Source of the DNA: Cardinalis cardinalis
Taxonomy: Eukaryota; Chordata; Aves; Passeriformes; Cardinalidae
Direction of reading: 5' to 3'
DNA length: 64,000 bases
Assembly: GCA_014549065.1 (NCBI GenBank)
Contig: JACDOX010000014.1
Coordinates: 8,114,489-8,178,488 of the forward strand
The notes below the pieces were generated by a model. It was not told the origin of the DNA and did no database searches. It saw nothing but the letters and a program-made list of their open reading frames with translations. The position numbers and the translations under genes were made by a program. This document shows, one piece after another, positions 37,608 through 48,415 of the stretch; within the stretch, counting starts at the first letter, position 1, and each line of letters starts with the position of its first letter.

Positions 37608-38019
37608 NTATGAGGAGTGGCTGAGGTCACTTGGTCTGTTCAGCCTGAAGAAGAGGAGTCTGAGGGGAGNCACATCAGTCAACAACTTCCTCACAAGGGG
37701 AGGTGTAGGGGCAGACANTGATCTCTTCTCTCTGGTGACCAGTGACAGAACCCAAGGGAATGGGCTGAAACTGTGTCAGGAGAGGTTTGTATTACGTATC
37801 AGGAAAAGGTTCTTCCCCCAGAGGGTGGCTGGGCACTGGAACAGGCTCCCCGGGGAAGTGGTCACAGAACCAGCCAGATTCCAAGAAGCATTTGGACAGT
37901 GCTNTCAGGCATATGGTGTAACTCTTGGGACTGTCCTCTGCAGGGNTAAGAGTTGGACTCAATGATCCTTGTTGCGTCCCTTCCAACTCAGAATATGCCA
38001 TTATCCTATGATTCCATGA
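37608..38019 (+). mobile_element. CR1 LINE, 5'-truncated, sense orientation
   Basis: About 410 bases match the classic avian CR1 3' region in order: TGAGGAGTGGCTGAGG, GTTCAGCCTGAAGAAGAGGA, a TGATCTCTTCTCTCTGGTGACCAG block, GGAACAGGCTCCCCGGGGAAGTGG, AAGAAGCATTTGGACAGTGCT, GAGTTGGACTCAATGATCC, and CCTTCCAACTCAGAATAT. It ends in ATTATCCTATGATTCCATGA, the usual octamer-like terminus. CR1 is a non-LTR retrotransposon whose copies are mostly 5'-truncated like this one. This segment covers only the end of the second reading frame and the 3' end and cannot encode an active protein. Several Ns and mismatches suggest moderate age. Confidence 0.95.
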
Positions 38020-38338
38020 ATATTTCCAGGTGTCTTTGTGCTGGTTTAGACAGCCCAAGAGTCCTTTGATCTAACTGAAATGGCCAAGTTCCTGAAAGCC
38101 CTGGCCCATGCTAACATAGGGTATCTCAGCTTGGACATGGCTGCTTAGCTTGCAGACCACAGCTGCCCCACAGCTGGCCAGGTTGGAATATGAGCAGGAT
38201 GGGCTCAGGTTTCCCTGAGCTCAGCTACCCTGGACATTAGTCTATCAGATCTCTAGGTTAAATACATAGATCCTAGGTAAAACACAGTCAAACAAATNAG
38301 GTCTTAACTGTGGGGTTTGGTAGTGTCTTCTAAACCCA
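38020..38338. other. noncoding sequence, nothing recognised
   Basis: Unique sequence between a CR1 copy and a MIR-like relic. No open frame or repeat of note. Confidence 0.6.
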
Positions 38339-38470
38339 TTATTTCAGAGCTTTTCACAAACATTACGAAGGTCTACAAAAGTGTAATTTCACAAATGATG
38401 AAACTGAAGGATGCAAATGTTTGAAGATTGGTCCAAGTCAGCACAGCAGGAATGAGTGTGAGAATACANA
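38339..38470 (+). mobile_element. MIR-like CORE-SINE relic
   Basis: The order TTTCACAAATGATGAAACTGAAG, then GGTCCAAGTCAGCACAGCAG, then GAGTGTGAGAAT follows the MIR core (ACAGATGAGGAAACTGAGG, CCAAGGTCACACAGC, GTGGCAGAG). The upstream GAGCTTTTCACAAACATTA also fits the pre-core region. MIR/CORE-SINEs are tRNA-derived retroposons that stopped moving long before birds and mammals split into modern orders, so only degraded copies are expected in birds. Confidence 0.6.
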
Positions 38471-39717
38471 TGTAATTGTCACAGGGTTTGGGTCCTAACC
38501 AGAGGATCATAGGGAGATGCTGTAACCCCTTTATACTGTGATATTAATTTATTTCTATTTGCATATCAGAAAGGTTACTGCCATAATACACACTGGGACT
38601 ACTGCAATAGTGCTGTAGTAGTAACTGCTATATTAGAGTCAATTAATAAAAAAGGCAGCATTCTAGAGATCTGAATGGCAGCCTTTGTTGTCACACGGTT
38701 TGAGTGACAGTGGTTGAGAATTGGCAGTGTCAGACCAAGAAGGGTTTCAAAGCTGAATGCCTGAACAGGCAGTAAGTGTACATAACAAGAAGAAGAAACA
38801 AGAAGAAATCCTTTTANAGTGAGAGAATGTAATTATTCCTGTGAGATCTTTCTAAAAAAATCTCACTGTGGGCACAGTTAAATGAAGTAACTGGCAGCAA
38901 TATTCAGCATAAAGTCATTCACTGTTTATTAACAACAACTCTAACTAAACTAATGTCAGATCAATCTAAACAAAAAATTATTTGCAATCAGTCTTTGAAG
39001 TATTCTGGATTATCTGGTAGACTCTCCCTTCCGAAATATTAATATCTGATTATGAGGCTAGAATTAGTGAGCTCCCCAAAACAAGCTGTGTTTTCTGTAA
39101 TGAGAGATCAATATGCATAGAAACTTAGAAGATTACANGAGAAGACTGTAAAGTGGTATGAAATATTTCCTTCCTGAACTCTGATATGTAATCAANAAAT
39201 CAAGGCAAAAGTAAAAGAGCGCAAGGGAGGTGAAATGGTCTCTCTATGGTGATTCTCTGTATAAGAAGGAGAGCGTAGGCTCAAGCATCTTCAGTGAGGT
39301 GGGGTTAGTGGGCTGGGATTCTGTGAGCCTGGGGACATGATGCTGCTCACTGGGAAGTCAGAAGTAACTAGAAGGTCTGGTGCTGGAACTGGTTTCATCN
39401 TTTCATCCACCTTCAACTGGTCTATGCATGTGCAATAAGGAAGATGTATCAGGAGTATTTCAACCTAAGAATTGATTTCCAGTGGAGAAAAGAAGCTCTT
39501 ACCTAGGTATTGTAGAAATGGCTGGGTGGAAACAACTTGGACTTCAAACTGCCCAGCACTGATGCAGGATCAGGTATCCATAAACATTTCTGACAGTTAA
39601 TTTTTAACTTATCATTATGGACCTCATGTGAAGGAGATTTTAGATTTTTTCAAGGAACTTGACACACAGTTCTTCCTCAGCTTGACCAGTTATGAGGAGG
39701 CTTATTGTAAAACTGCT
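38471..39717. other. noncoding sequence, no gene seen
   Basis: AT-rich unique sequence lying between MIR-like and CR1 relics. No open frame of note is seen. Scattered purine-rich runs (AAGAAGAAGAAACAAG near 38790) are the only local structure. Confidence 0.65.
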
Positions 39718-40126
39718 ATTGGAGAGAGTCCAGTGAAAGACTATGGATTTGATGTAGGGACTGGAGCATGTATCCTGTGAGGAAAAGCTGAGAGACCTGG
39801 GACTGTTCAGCCTGAAGACAAGGCTGTAGGGTTCTCATCACTGTATGTAAATACATGATGGAAGGGTGCTAAGAGTAGGACACCAGACTCTTTTTAATGC
39901 TGCCTACTGGCAGGACTAGAGACAGCTGGCACAAACCCTCTGAATGTCAGGAAATACTGTTTCACTGGCACAGTTTGCCCTGAGGTCGTGGAGTCTCAAT
40001 CCTTGGAGATATTCAAATGCAATCTGGACAGNGTCCTGGAAAACTGGCCCAGCCTTGAGCAGGTGGGTTGGGCCAGATGATCTCTGGAGATTCCTTCCCA
40101 CCTCAAACATTCTGTGATTGTGTGAC
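39718..40126 (+). mobile_element. CR1 LINE, 5'-truncated, older copy, sense
   Basis: The recognisable order is GAGAGTCCAGTGAAAGACTATGG, GGGACTGGAGCATGTATCCTG, GAGAGACCTGGGACTGTTCAG, CTGCCTACTGGCAGGACTAGAGAC, CTCAATCCTTGGAGATATTCAAA, GGTTGGGCCAGATGATCTCTGG, and a terminus ATTCTGTGATTGTGTGAC. This is the CR1 3' region in plus orientation. It diverges more from the common pattern than the copy at 37.6 kb and has internal deletions, so it is probably an older insertion. It is noncoding. Confidence 0.9.
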
Positions 40127-41280
40127 TTTGACAAATNCATAAAGTCTGTATTTGATACAGAAGAATATGCAACACTGAGATGAAGCATGACAATATTTTT
40201 TGTTGTTTGACTTGCTGTCTTGTACCTGTATATTCAGGACTCCATTTGTCTTAGTAACTGATCAAACAACTGCACTGACTCCTTACAATGAAAATCTCAA
40301 ATCCCAGTGTCATGTCAGGATATAAGCCTTGGTATCACATCTCAGTTTAAATCAAAATTTAAAAAAAAGAAGCTGCTACATAAGTAGGAAAGAAGTTTCT
40401 TGCATGGCTACTCAGAAGTGACTCAGCATCCTGCATGTGGGACTGCCATCCTCTGGAAAGGGCCTTCTGAAACATTTTGAAATAGGGGCTGGCATGAAGT
40501 GACATAAAGGCCTTCAGACTTCATTTGAGATAATTACAATTGAGAATCTCTTTTGTTTTCATTCTGTCATTTTATTGTCTCCTGAAGCATTTTATCAAAA
40601 TCATATGGTAGCTGTGATTGTGGTAGCTGCATGTCTACTTCCTCTCTATTTAAGTAACTGGTTATAAAGAGACCTTTAGTAAAGTTACTGCCTTTAGCTG
40701 CATGGCTTTCTTTGTTATTTCTTTATAATTGAAAAATCTCTTGCCCTGCCTAAATCAAATATTTTCTTAAGGGGAAACTTATTGTGCCAGAATACTATAT
40801 TACTCCTNACTATGACTTATTAGTACTCATGATGCATAAGCCCACACATACCTTTTTATTGTAAATAATGATTTTCCCTGTTCTCTGTTCTTTTGTTTTC
40901 TGTGGAATTAACAATAAATATTTTCTGTCACTGTGCATCAGGGATACTTCAGCTAGACAATAACTACATGGAGTCTTGCCTTTGGGAACTCCTTCTTACC
41001 TAGAACTGAGAGGAGTGTGGAAATTAAGGACATGATTTATGCCACTGATGGCTCCTAGTCTTCCTTGTGCAAGCATGCTTGTTTTAAAGGACTCGTGTAG
41101 AAAGTTTACTGCCCTCAAAAACAAAAAAGATGGGCCAGAGTGTATTTTTCCAATGCTATTTTAAACATGTGGTTATGGCTCTGAGAGACAGGGTTTCACC
41201 AGCCACACCCTTCTCCATTTCCCAGCTTCCTCAAATGGTTCCTCAGTGCTAGGGCAGACTCGCTCCACATGGAGCAGTTG
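40127..41280. other. noncoding sequence, nothing recognised
   Basis: AT-rich unique DNA with no coherent open frame, RNA gene or repeat. A short direct repeat, TGGTAGCTG, occurs twice near 40605-40630. Confidence 0.65.
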
Positions 41281-41346
41281 TGCAATCTTACATCATTCCT
41301 CACTCTTCGCCTCTCNGTTTTCCTTATCTGTCATGAAAAGTGTTGC
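41281..41346 (-). mobile_element. possible MIR-like SINE relic, antisense
   Basis: CTCTCNGTTTTCCTTATCTGTCATGAAAAG resembles the reverse complement of the MIR core (CCTCAGTTTCCTTATCTGTAAAATGG), preceded by a C/T-rich segment as expected. Only about 45 bases are convincing. A full-length sense MIR-like piece lies about 600 bases downstream, which makes a SINE origin more plausible but does not prove it. Confidence 0.4.
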
Positions 41347-41934
41347 TCCAATATACTCAGGGCTTAATCAGAGCATTTTTACTGGAAACTTCTAAAGTAG
41401 GCATTGCTATAATCCATTTACAGGTTTCCTACCTATTAAGTGACCGACAATTTAATCTCGAACATATCTGAATTTCACATTGGACAAATCAAATTTTCAG
41501 CAATACAGTTATCACTGGCAAAGATTCTTGAAGGGAACAAAGTTGTGTGTGATTATTTCCTTATATGATACTTCATTTCTTAGATAAATAGTCCTTGATG
41601 ATCCTGTACTTTGATATATTTTTTCATTTCATTTGTATCCACAACATGTTGAAAGAAATAGTAAAAAAAATTTTCTGATAAAAGACTATCTAGATAAACA
41701 AAGTGTTTTTGTAATGTTCTCTTGGGAATTAAGCAGAAAATGAGTAAGTTTACCTGTGGGGTATTAGCAGAATGTGGAGAATTAGCAGAAAATGTGGAGG
41801 GGCCTGAAGTTAGGAATAAATTACGAATATGAATACAGAGAGCTTTCACTCTGACATTGAGAGTTTTTATTGCCACTGTACCTGCTCATTAATGCATGTG
41901 TTTTAATAGACATTCCTCTGCTACAAGGGAATAA

Positions 41935-42050
41935 TTCTGTTTCATGGATGAGGAGTTAAGAAACAGAGATTAAGCAACTTATAAGAAGTCACACAGGAAA
42001 CATGTGGCTATCCCTACATCTCTTGAATGGCAGTCTGGTGGTGCAACTAC
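41935..42050 (+). mobile_element. MIR-like CORE-SINE relic
   Basis: TTTCATGGATGAGGAG, AAACAGAGATTAAGCAACTT, AAGTCACACAGGAAACATGTGGC and GGCAGTCTGGTGG line up in order with the MIR core (ACAGATGAGGAAACTGAGGC, AGAGGTTAAGTAACTT, GGTCACACAGCTAGTAAGTGGC, CAGTCTGACT). It is degraded but collinear over about 110 bases. An A13 tract follows at 42071-42083; whether it belongs to the element is unclear, since MIR does not normally end in poly(A). Confidence 0.65.
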
Positions 42051-45000
42051 AGCAGCAGCTCTCAGCTTGCAAAAAAAAAAAAATAAAATCAGTATGAGTT
42101 GTGCTATAGCCCTACATTTTTTATTGTATAAGATCAAGATAATTATTAACTTTTAATATTATTAATGATACAATGCATAGCCCTTTATCTAGTATCTATG
42201 AAGTCTGGTTTATCTATGAATCCTGATCCTTAAATTCTACCAGTTATTACAAAAATTGCTGCTGCTTAGAACACAGGATTTCACAACAAGGTCTATGAAC
42301 ACTGACACATCATTATGGAAAGAAGTAAATGAATGATACTTGTTTTACTTATGTGATTAAAATTATTTCCTTCCTACCATTGTAAAATGCAATCCTGTAG
42401 AAAATAGCTTAACTCTAACTTAATTCCAGTCCCCAGCTGTGGATAATGTGTGTTTGTGAGCACCCACTGGTGCACAGAGTCCAGATTACCTCTACCCACA
42501 ATACCTCATATTACTCCAACACCCTTGAACGTGTTTCAGAAATACGCTGAAAGAACAGAAAATTATTGCTTTTAAAAGGTAATTTTCAATGNCTTTAGAT
42601 AGATTGTGTTGCTAAATTCAGTTGAGAAAATACAGTTGCTCATACAGCTTTTTTAGATTTAGCATGTATCTTTGATATTCTATGAAAATGTTTCTATAAT
42701 GACACAGGCCACTTTGGAATTTGTGCAGGTCCCCTGACACATCCTTTCTGTGGCAGCTGGAAGACCACAATGTTCAAGCACATTGAGATTTCCAGGTGGC
42801 AGTCCCTCCTAAAGCTCCTTCAAAACATCCTAATCAGGTTTTGGGTTCAGTTTTCCTCTTGTCTTTTTATTTACATGCCTCAACCCAAGATCAATTAAGT
42901 TTTAGGACACCTTGCCTTTGGTTTCCTCTGCTATGTTTCAGTTGCTCTGTCTCTGCCTCAGGAGGGCATGCCTGATGGGGATAATCCTCAGAAAAACTCC
43001 ACCTGCATTCTGAGTGGAAAAAGCAGAACAGCAAAGACGGAATTGCAAGTTAATTTGTCTTTTTATCTTTTTGCTAAGTTTTTAAAATTTACTGATGGAA
43101 GAACCCAAAGACTAGTGACCTCTTGACTCAGAAGAAAGAGACCTAAGTCCAGTCCCTGACTAAAATCCTTTGGATGTTGGAGTAATTTGAACTTTTCATT
43201 ACCTGTGACTGGGCTGAGGTAAACTGGTTGAGGCTTAATCTGGCACAGAGGAGCAGGAGTGGTAAAGTGACAGGCCTTGATTTGTCCATTTGTTTAATAA
43301 AATGCTAAATNGGCATTGCAAGGATACACCAGATCCAGGACTTGCTGATTCTTATTTTCCGCTGGAAGAGTCCTTACTTTGGAGCTGCCACCCCAGAACC
43401 ATCCTGCATCTAATGGGGGAGGAATGAGAAGAGCTAAAATGGATAACTGAATCAAAGATATGTAGAAATTAGTTTGATACTGTAAATTAAGTATTAATAT
43501 TTTTGTCCAACAAAAGAATACATTTTAAATTGTGAGAGTTCTATGGGATCCTCTGGAAAGTTGATGAAAAAGTTCTGAGGCTAATTACACATGTTGTGAG
43601 AAGGAAATTCTGCAGTTTACCAAAACCTCAGGAGACTCTAGCAAATTTACTTGTTTCTTGCTTCCACNAGACCAAATAAAACTACAGCATGTTGTCAAGT
43701 CCTTGAAATCTGTCTTTTCTGCTGAAAATGGATATTAGCCCTAAGTAAAAGCCTAGTGATTATTCAAGGACTTAAAATATGTCTTAGATTGGCTGGGTCA
43801 AGCAGGTTCTCTATTTCATCACAGGGGCAGGACACAGTTAAAAAAAGGTTGCTCTTGAAGTGCTGCAAGCAAGGCTGAATAACAGTAGTAAATGAACATA
43901 NAACACAATAAGGAATACCAGGCTGTATTTACATTTTCCGCTCTAAAAAATGGAGGAAAAAAAGGAAGGGTGGTGGCTGGAGAAAGCAATTCAGTGTTTA
44001 TAAAATTCATCCATGTGATCAAAAGATGTAGCTAGTATTTCAGCTGCTGCTATAATAATTNATGATTTTAAGTGGGGCTACATTATATAGCTCATTTCTA
44101 AATTACCTAGCTTATTCAAACAAATNTTTCCAAAATCTATCAGTTAGATTAGCTCAGCACATCAATCAGCAGCATTCAAAATTGTGCTGACTTTAGTTTT
44201 TGTGGTGTCTTCTTTACAGTATTGTTGCCCTTATAAAAATTGTGTCTGTGGTCCTTTCAGATTTCCAAAGTTGGCTGCCTCCAAATTCTTTTAGCAGTGG
44301 ACATTTTGGGTAGTGAGGGATAACTATTTCCAAAACCACATTTAATTTATTTATTACCTCATCCCAGAACTTATTTTACCCTAGGGCACAACCAAAACAT
44401 ATGTAACTAATTATCCCGAGAATGTCCACAACTCCAGTAAGTATGATTTTATGTTTTTTTCATCCTGCTATTTTTCATTCTTCCTGGTGTCCGTAAAGTC
44501 CTACCAAGACATTTCTGCTGGATAAATTCAGCTTTGAGTTCATGTGCAAATTTGTTTATATTGCAGAATAGTCTGTTTCATCTTTTGCTGTTCAAGGAAT
44601 AATCTAAATCTTGGCCCACAAACTTTTAAGTCTCTGTCAANTACTTCGGGGATATCAAAAAAGAAAGTCACAAAAAGAAGGCATTAGGGCCCGGATTTAT
44701 TCAGTTAAATTCAACTAACATCCCCATGGCTGGTGATTCCTCTTGGCTACACACAGCTGAAGATGCAGGGCTAGCCAGAGGGAAACATCAGGCAAGAGAA
44801 ATACATTGGAATTTTGCCAAGANAAATCAGATTTTGTGTATGTGATTTTGATTTAAAAACAACACCAAACCATAAAAACTCTGAATTCTTCAGGATAGNA
44901 AGCTATCCTATAAGCCTGAAGTTTGTTTAAATGCAGATCTTTTCACTATCTTCCTTCCAAAAGAGGGAAAGAATAAATACAAAATAATTCTTGAACTGCA

Positions 45001-47880
45001 GTGGAGTCATAGGAAAAATAAATTCAGGCCATTCTGATTAGGACTATGATACAAAGTGTTTAAAAAATAAAAAACAAACCTAAAAGTCTATAGTATAGTT
45101 TGGAAAAACTTTTAGGCAGATGGCTGCTAAGTCTCTCTCAGGTGTACAGATTTTCTTCATTGCCACAGAACAGACTCTTCCAGCTTGCTCATGGGAGTCA
45201 GGAGAGTTGCACATTAAAAGTATGCTGGCCCCAGTTCAATGCAGCGTAAAAAACCAAACCTGTTCAGTCTAAATATTAGAAGCAGCTTAATTCTCACAGA
45301 GATGTATTCCACCTATGCTAATTCATCTTACCAGGAAGCCTGGTAAATGAGCCNGAAGCAGCCATCACACACTGTCTAAAAATTGAATGTGCATAATAAT
45401 ATAGAGGAGGTACTTTTGGGTATCATTTTCTTTGCTGAAAATGTGGGAGCTCAATGCATTTAATATTCAGGCTCTTGACTAAAGGTAAAACTCCTGCCTT
45501 AGTGAAGGCAACAGCAGAACTCCCCTGAGTTCAGTGAGACAAGATTAGCCTGATTGGGCTGATAAAGGACAGGTACTTCTTCAACACAGGAGCTGTTTGA
45601 CNGCAGCACTTGGTGTACCTGACAACCGAAAGTGACTCTACAGCTGAAACACACGGAGTTTCCTGTAGCCTTGCCATGTGGGAGTGAGCTCTCCTTGGAA
45701 ATGTTTGGTTTTAATCCTGAAAGCAAGGGGATTTAGTATCTGCTGCTCTACATTTCTAAACTCCCTCATAGTTTGGGTTTTTTTTTTAATTACAACAAAT
45801 AATGTACATGCCTGCTTTTTTAAATTAGTCAAATGGTAACAGTATGCCTGGTTCCATAGAAAACTTACAAGTCAGTGTGCCCCCTGAAATATTAATCCTC
45901 CAGACAAATATAGCAAAAGCAGGTTTAATGGAAGACATAGAAAAATAAGAACTGNTCCACATTTCTTAACTGATTTTGATGCTGAGCTTTTATTTACTAT
46001 GTTTGCTGGACTTTTCAGGGACAATTTTCTTTGGAATGTGAACCACATTTGAGAGATTTTATACAGAACCATGTCCTGCATGGTCTTACTCTGCCTGTGC
46101 ATGTGTCATGTGTTTTTCTTGTTGCCCATTGAAGCTAATGAGCCTATCCACAAGAGTAAACANAAGATGATCAAAATTTCCCCATTCAGACCTTAGCTAA
46201 CATCTCAAGATGTGTGACCAAATGTCGGACATTCCACTCAGAAGTCCAGATGAGCTCATCTCAGATAACTCACTGTGTTTCCATCTGGTTCAAATTTGAA
46301 GAAAACTATTTAGTTGGAAGAAGAAAAATACATTTTGTATCATTTTAATGCTGAACAGATTTAGTGACATACTTGCTTATTTAATCTGCAGCTTTGGAGA
46401 GTCTAATGAACTGAGTAAGATTCATATCTTGGCTCCAGTTCTGTTCTAGGATACACCAGAGAAGCCCCAATTGACTTAAATGGAATAGCATCTTTGTTAA
46501 CGAGGGNAAAATATATTCCAGTGAAAAAAAGTCAACAAGCATGGTATGAATATAAGTATTTCAAACTATTGCAAATTACTTAACAGTTCATCTGCATTTA
46601 TGTCTTTATTTATGTCTTGTGTGTTTTTTTAGAGGAACAATAGTATTTAGTCAAAACTAAAAAAATAGACTGTTTTTTTTTTTTAATCTGAGAATTTTAA
46701 GCATGTAAATCCCACTCCCAATAGCTGAAGAAATAATAGGTATATGGACTGTCTGAATCCTGACGGGAGAGTGAAATCCAGTGTTGCACATCCCATTCTG
46801 CAGTGTGTGTGCCAGAGGTTACCTTTGATATAATACAGCCCAGCCTGGGGTGTGCCAAGCATCTATTAAAGAGTTCAGGGCCATCTGCTCCATTTCAGGA
46901 AGATGGGTGTTCTCAGGATGGTCCAAATATGCTTTCTTTTTGTTGAAGTGCAAACAGAGAGGCAATTGTCATAAAAACAGATCTCCCCTTAACCCAAATG
47001 TTACAGTGAAATTCATGGCTCCTGTGACCATATCTGGAGAAACTACCAAGTAGCAGCAAATGCTGTAATTCTGGTTAAAATGACATCACCATTGCAATAA
47101 AAAATACTGTTCTGTCCATCCCCAGCAGCTTATTCATTCCCAGCTCTGATCCATCCATTTTTCCTATCACATGTGATGAAAAAGATCAAGAGAGAAGAAG
47201 AGCTAAAGCTGTCCTGTTCTTTGTGTGGGAAGGGNTCATGTAGAGAAGAGATGGTAGGAAAGAGAAGGATACATCAGGTATGAGATCCATGTTTTCAGTG
47301 GCAGCTCCATTTTATGCTGATTAAAGCCTTGTCACAGTATACTTGCGGGTACATTTTCTGCTCTCAGAGGTGGACNGGCCATATTCCCAGTTCAACAATA
47401 AGATCTCATTTTACTGTCTCTGCCTCAAGCGTCACCTACAGCTCAGTTGTTAACTTATTTTTCCATGCTAAATTATGCATATGAAACTCAAGTATTCTGC
47501 AAGTATTACTGCAGAAAAATAAACAAAAAAGGACTCAGAAAAAAAATTAGTTTAAATTTTGTTTATGAGTAGGGCTTATTGTAGAGTTCAGTTTTCTTAA
47601 AAGTTACGCTGACAATTTATTTTTCTACATTTGTGCTGTCATCAAAGTTGTGGCACAAAAGCCTTAATTCTTAAGCACCAGGACTGGAGTGCTGTTTTCA
47701 GTGCAACTGATGAGNGAAAAGTTTAGAGAGCTGCTTCTTTTCTCAAAAGATTATACAGTAATGAATTGTAGAGAGAANGTTTTTTGGGCACTCAGCTATA
47801 AAACATTGAGAATCTTTTGACAGTTCTTTTTTTGTCCAAAAATGTCATTTTGTTGCAGCAGTCAAACATTGAAATGTCAG
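42051..47880. other. noncoding sequence, no gene seen
   Basis: Nearly 6 kb of AT-rich unique DNA with only short random frames. A13 run at 42071. No CR1, no CpG-rich part and no RNA gene recognised. Confidence 0.7.
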
Positions 47881-47881
47881 T

Positions 47882-48415
47882 TCACCAAAATTTGGCAAAA
47901 TAGTTTCTCCAGATGATATATAGAGGGAAGGAGAGACAAGCTAAGAGAAAGGCGTTGGCTTTCTCCCCGCTATGGAAAACCAAGTTTCCAACCCCAGTCT
48001 GGTTAGTGAAAGCTCTCCAGAGGAGTCTCGTCCTTTCCTGGGGAGTGCAGCCACAGTGAACCTTCTCTGGGGGCTTTGTCACAGAGCAGAGCTTTGTTTC
48101 CAGTGGAAAGGTCGCGGATTGCATTCGCATGAACACAGAAACAAATTTTGAAACTAGAAGCAGTTTAATGAAATGGAATTCCAATTTTCCAGTCAGCCTT
48201 CCTTGCTTCATTTTGTCATCAGCAGAACTCGATGAAAAAGTAAGTAAAATGAAGTGTTCACTAAAAGGAAACAGACTCAAGGGAACATATTTGAACCAGG
48301 TACAAATGTGAAATTTCCATTGCCATAAAATGCCACTTAGTGGCTGAGAAGTTCTGTCTGCTTCATCATGGACAATCTGAGGGTGAGAAATTTTCTTATG
48401 AAGATGCCAGAGCAT
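47882..48415 (-). other. unexplained 177-codon open frame (probably not a gene)
   Basis: An ATG-initiated minus-strand frame of 177 codons ending at TGA. I recognise no domain. It is rich in Phe, Leu, Ser and Lys with no clear signal peptide or repeat. The same interval has a small local rise in CpG (about seven between 47950 and 48235) and, on the other strand, a strong donor-like GAAAAA|GTAAGT at 48239. At this GC content a random frame this long is uncommon but not excluded in 64 kb. There is no Kozak-quality context or splice structure to support translation. Confidence 0.15.
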
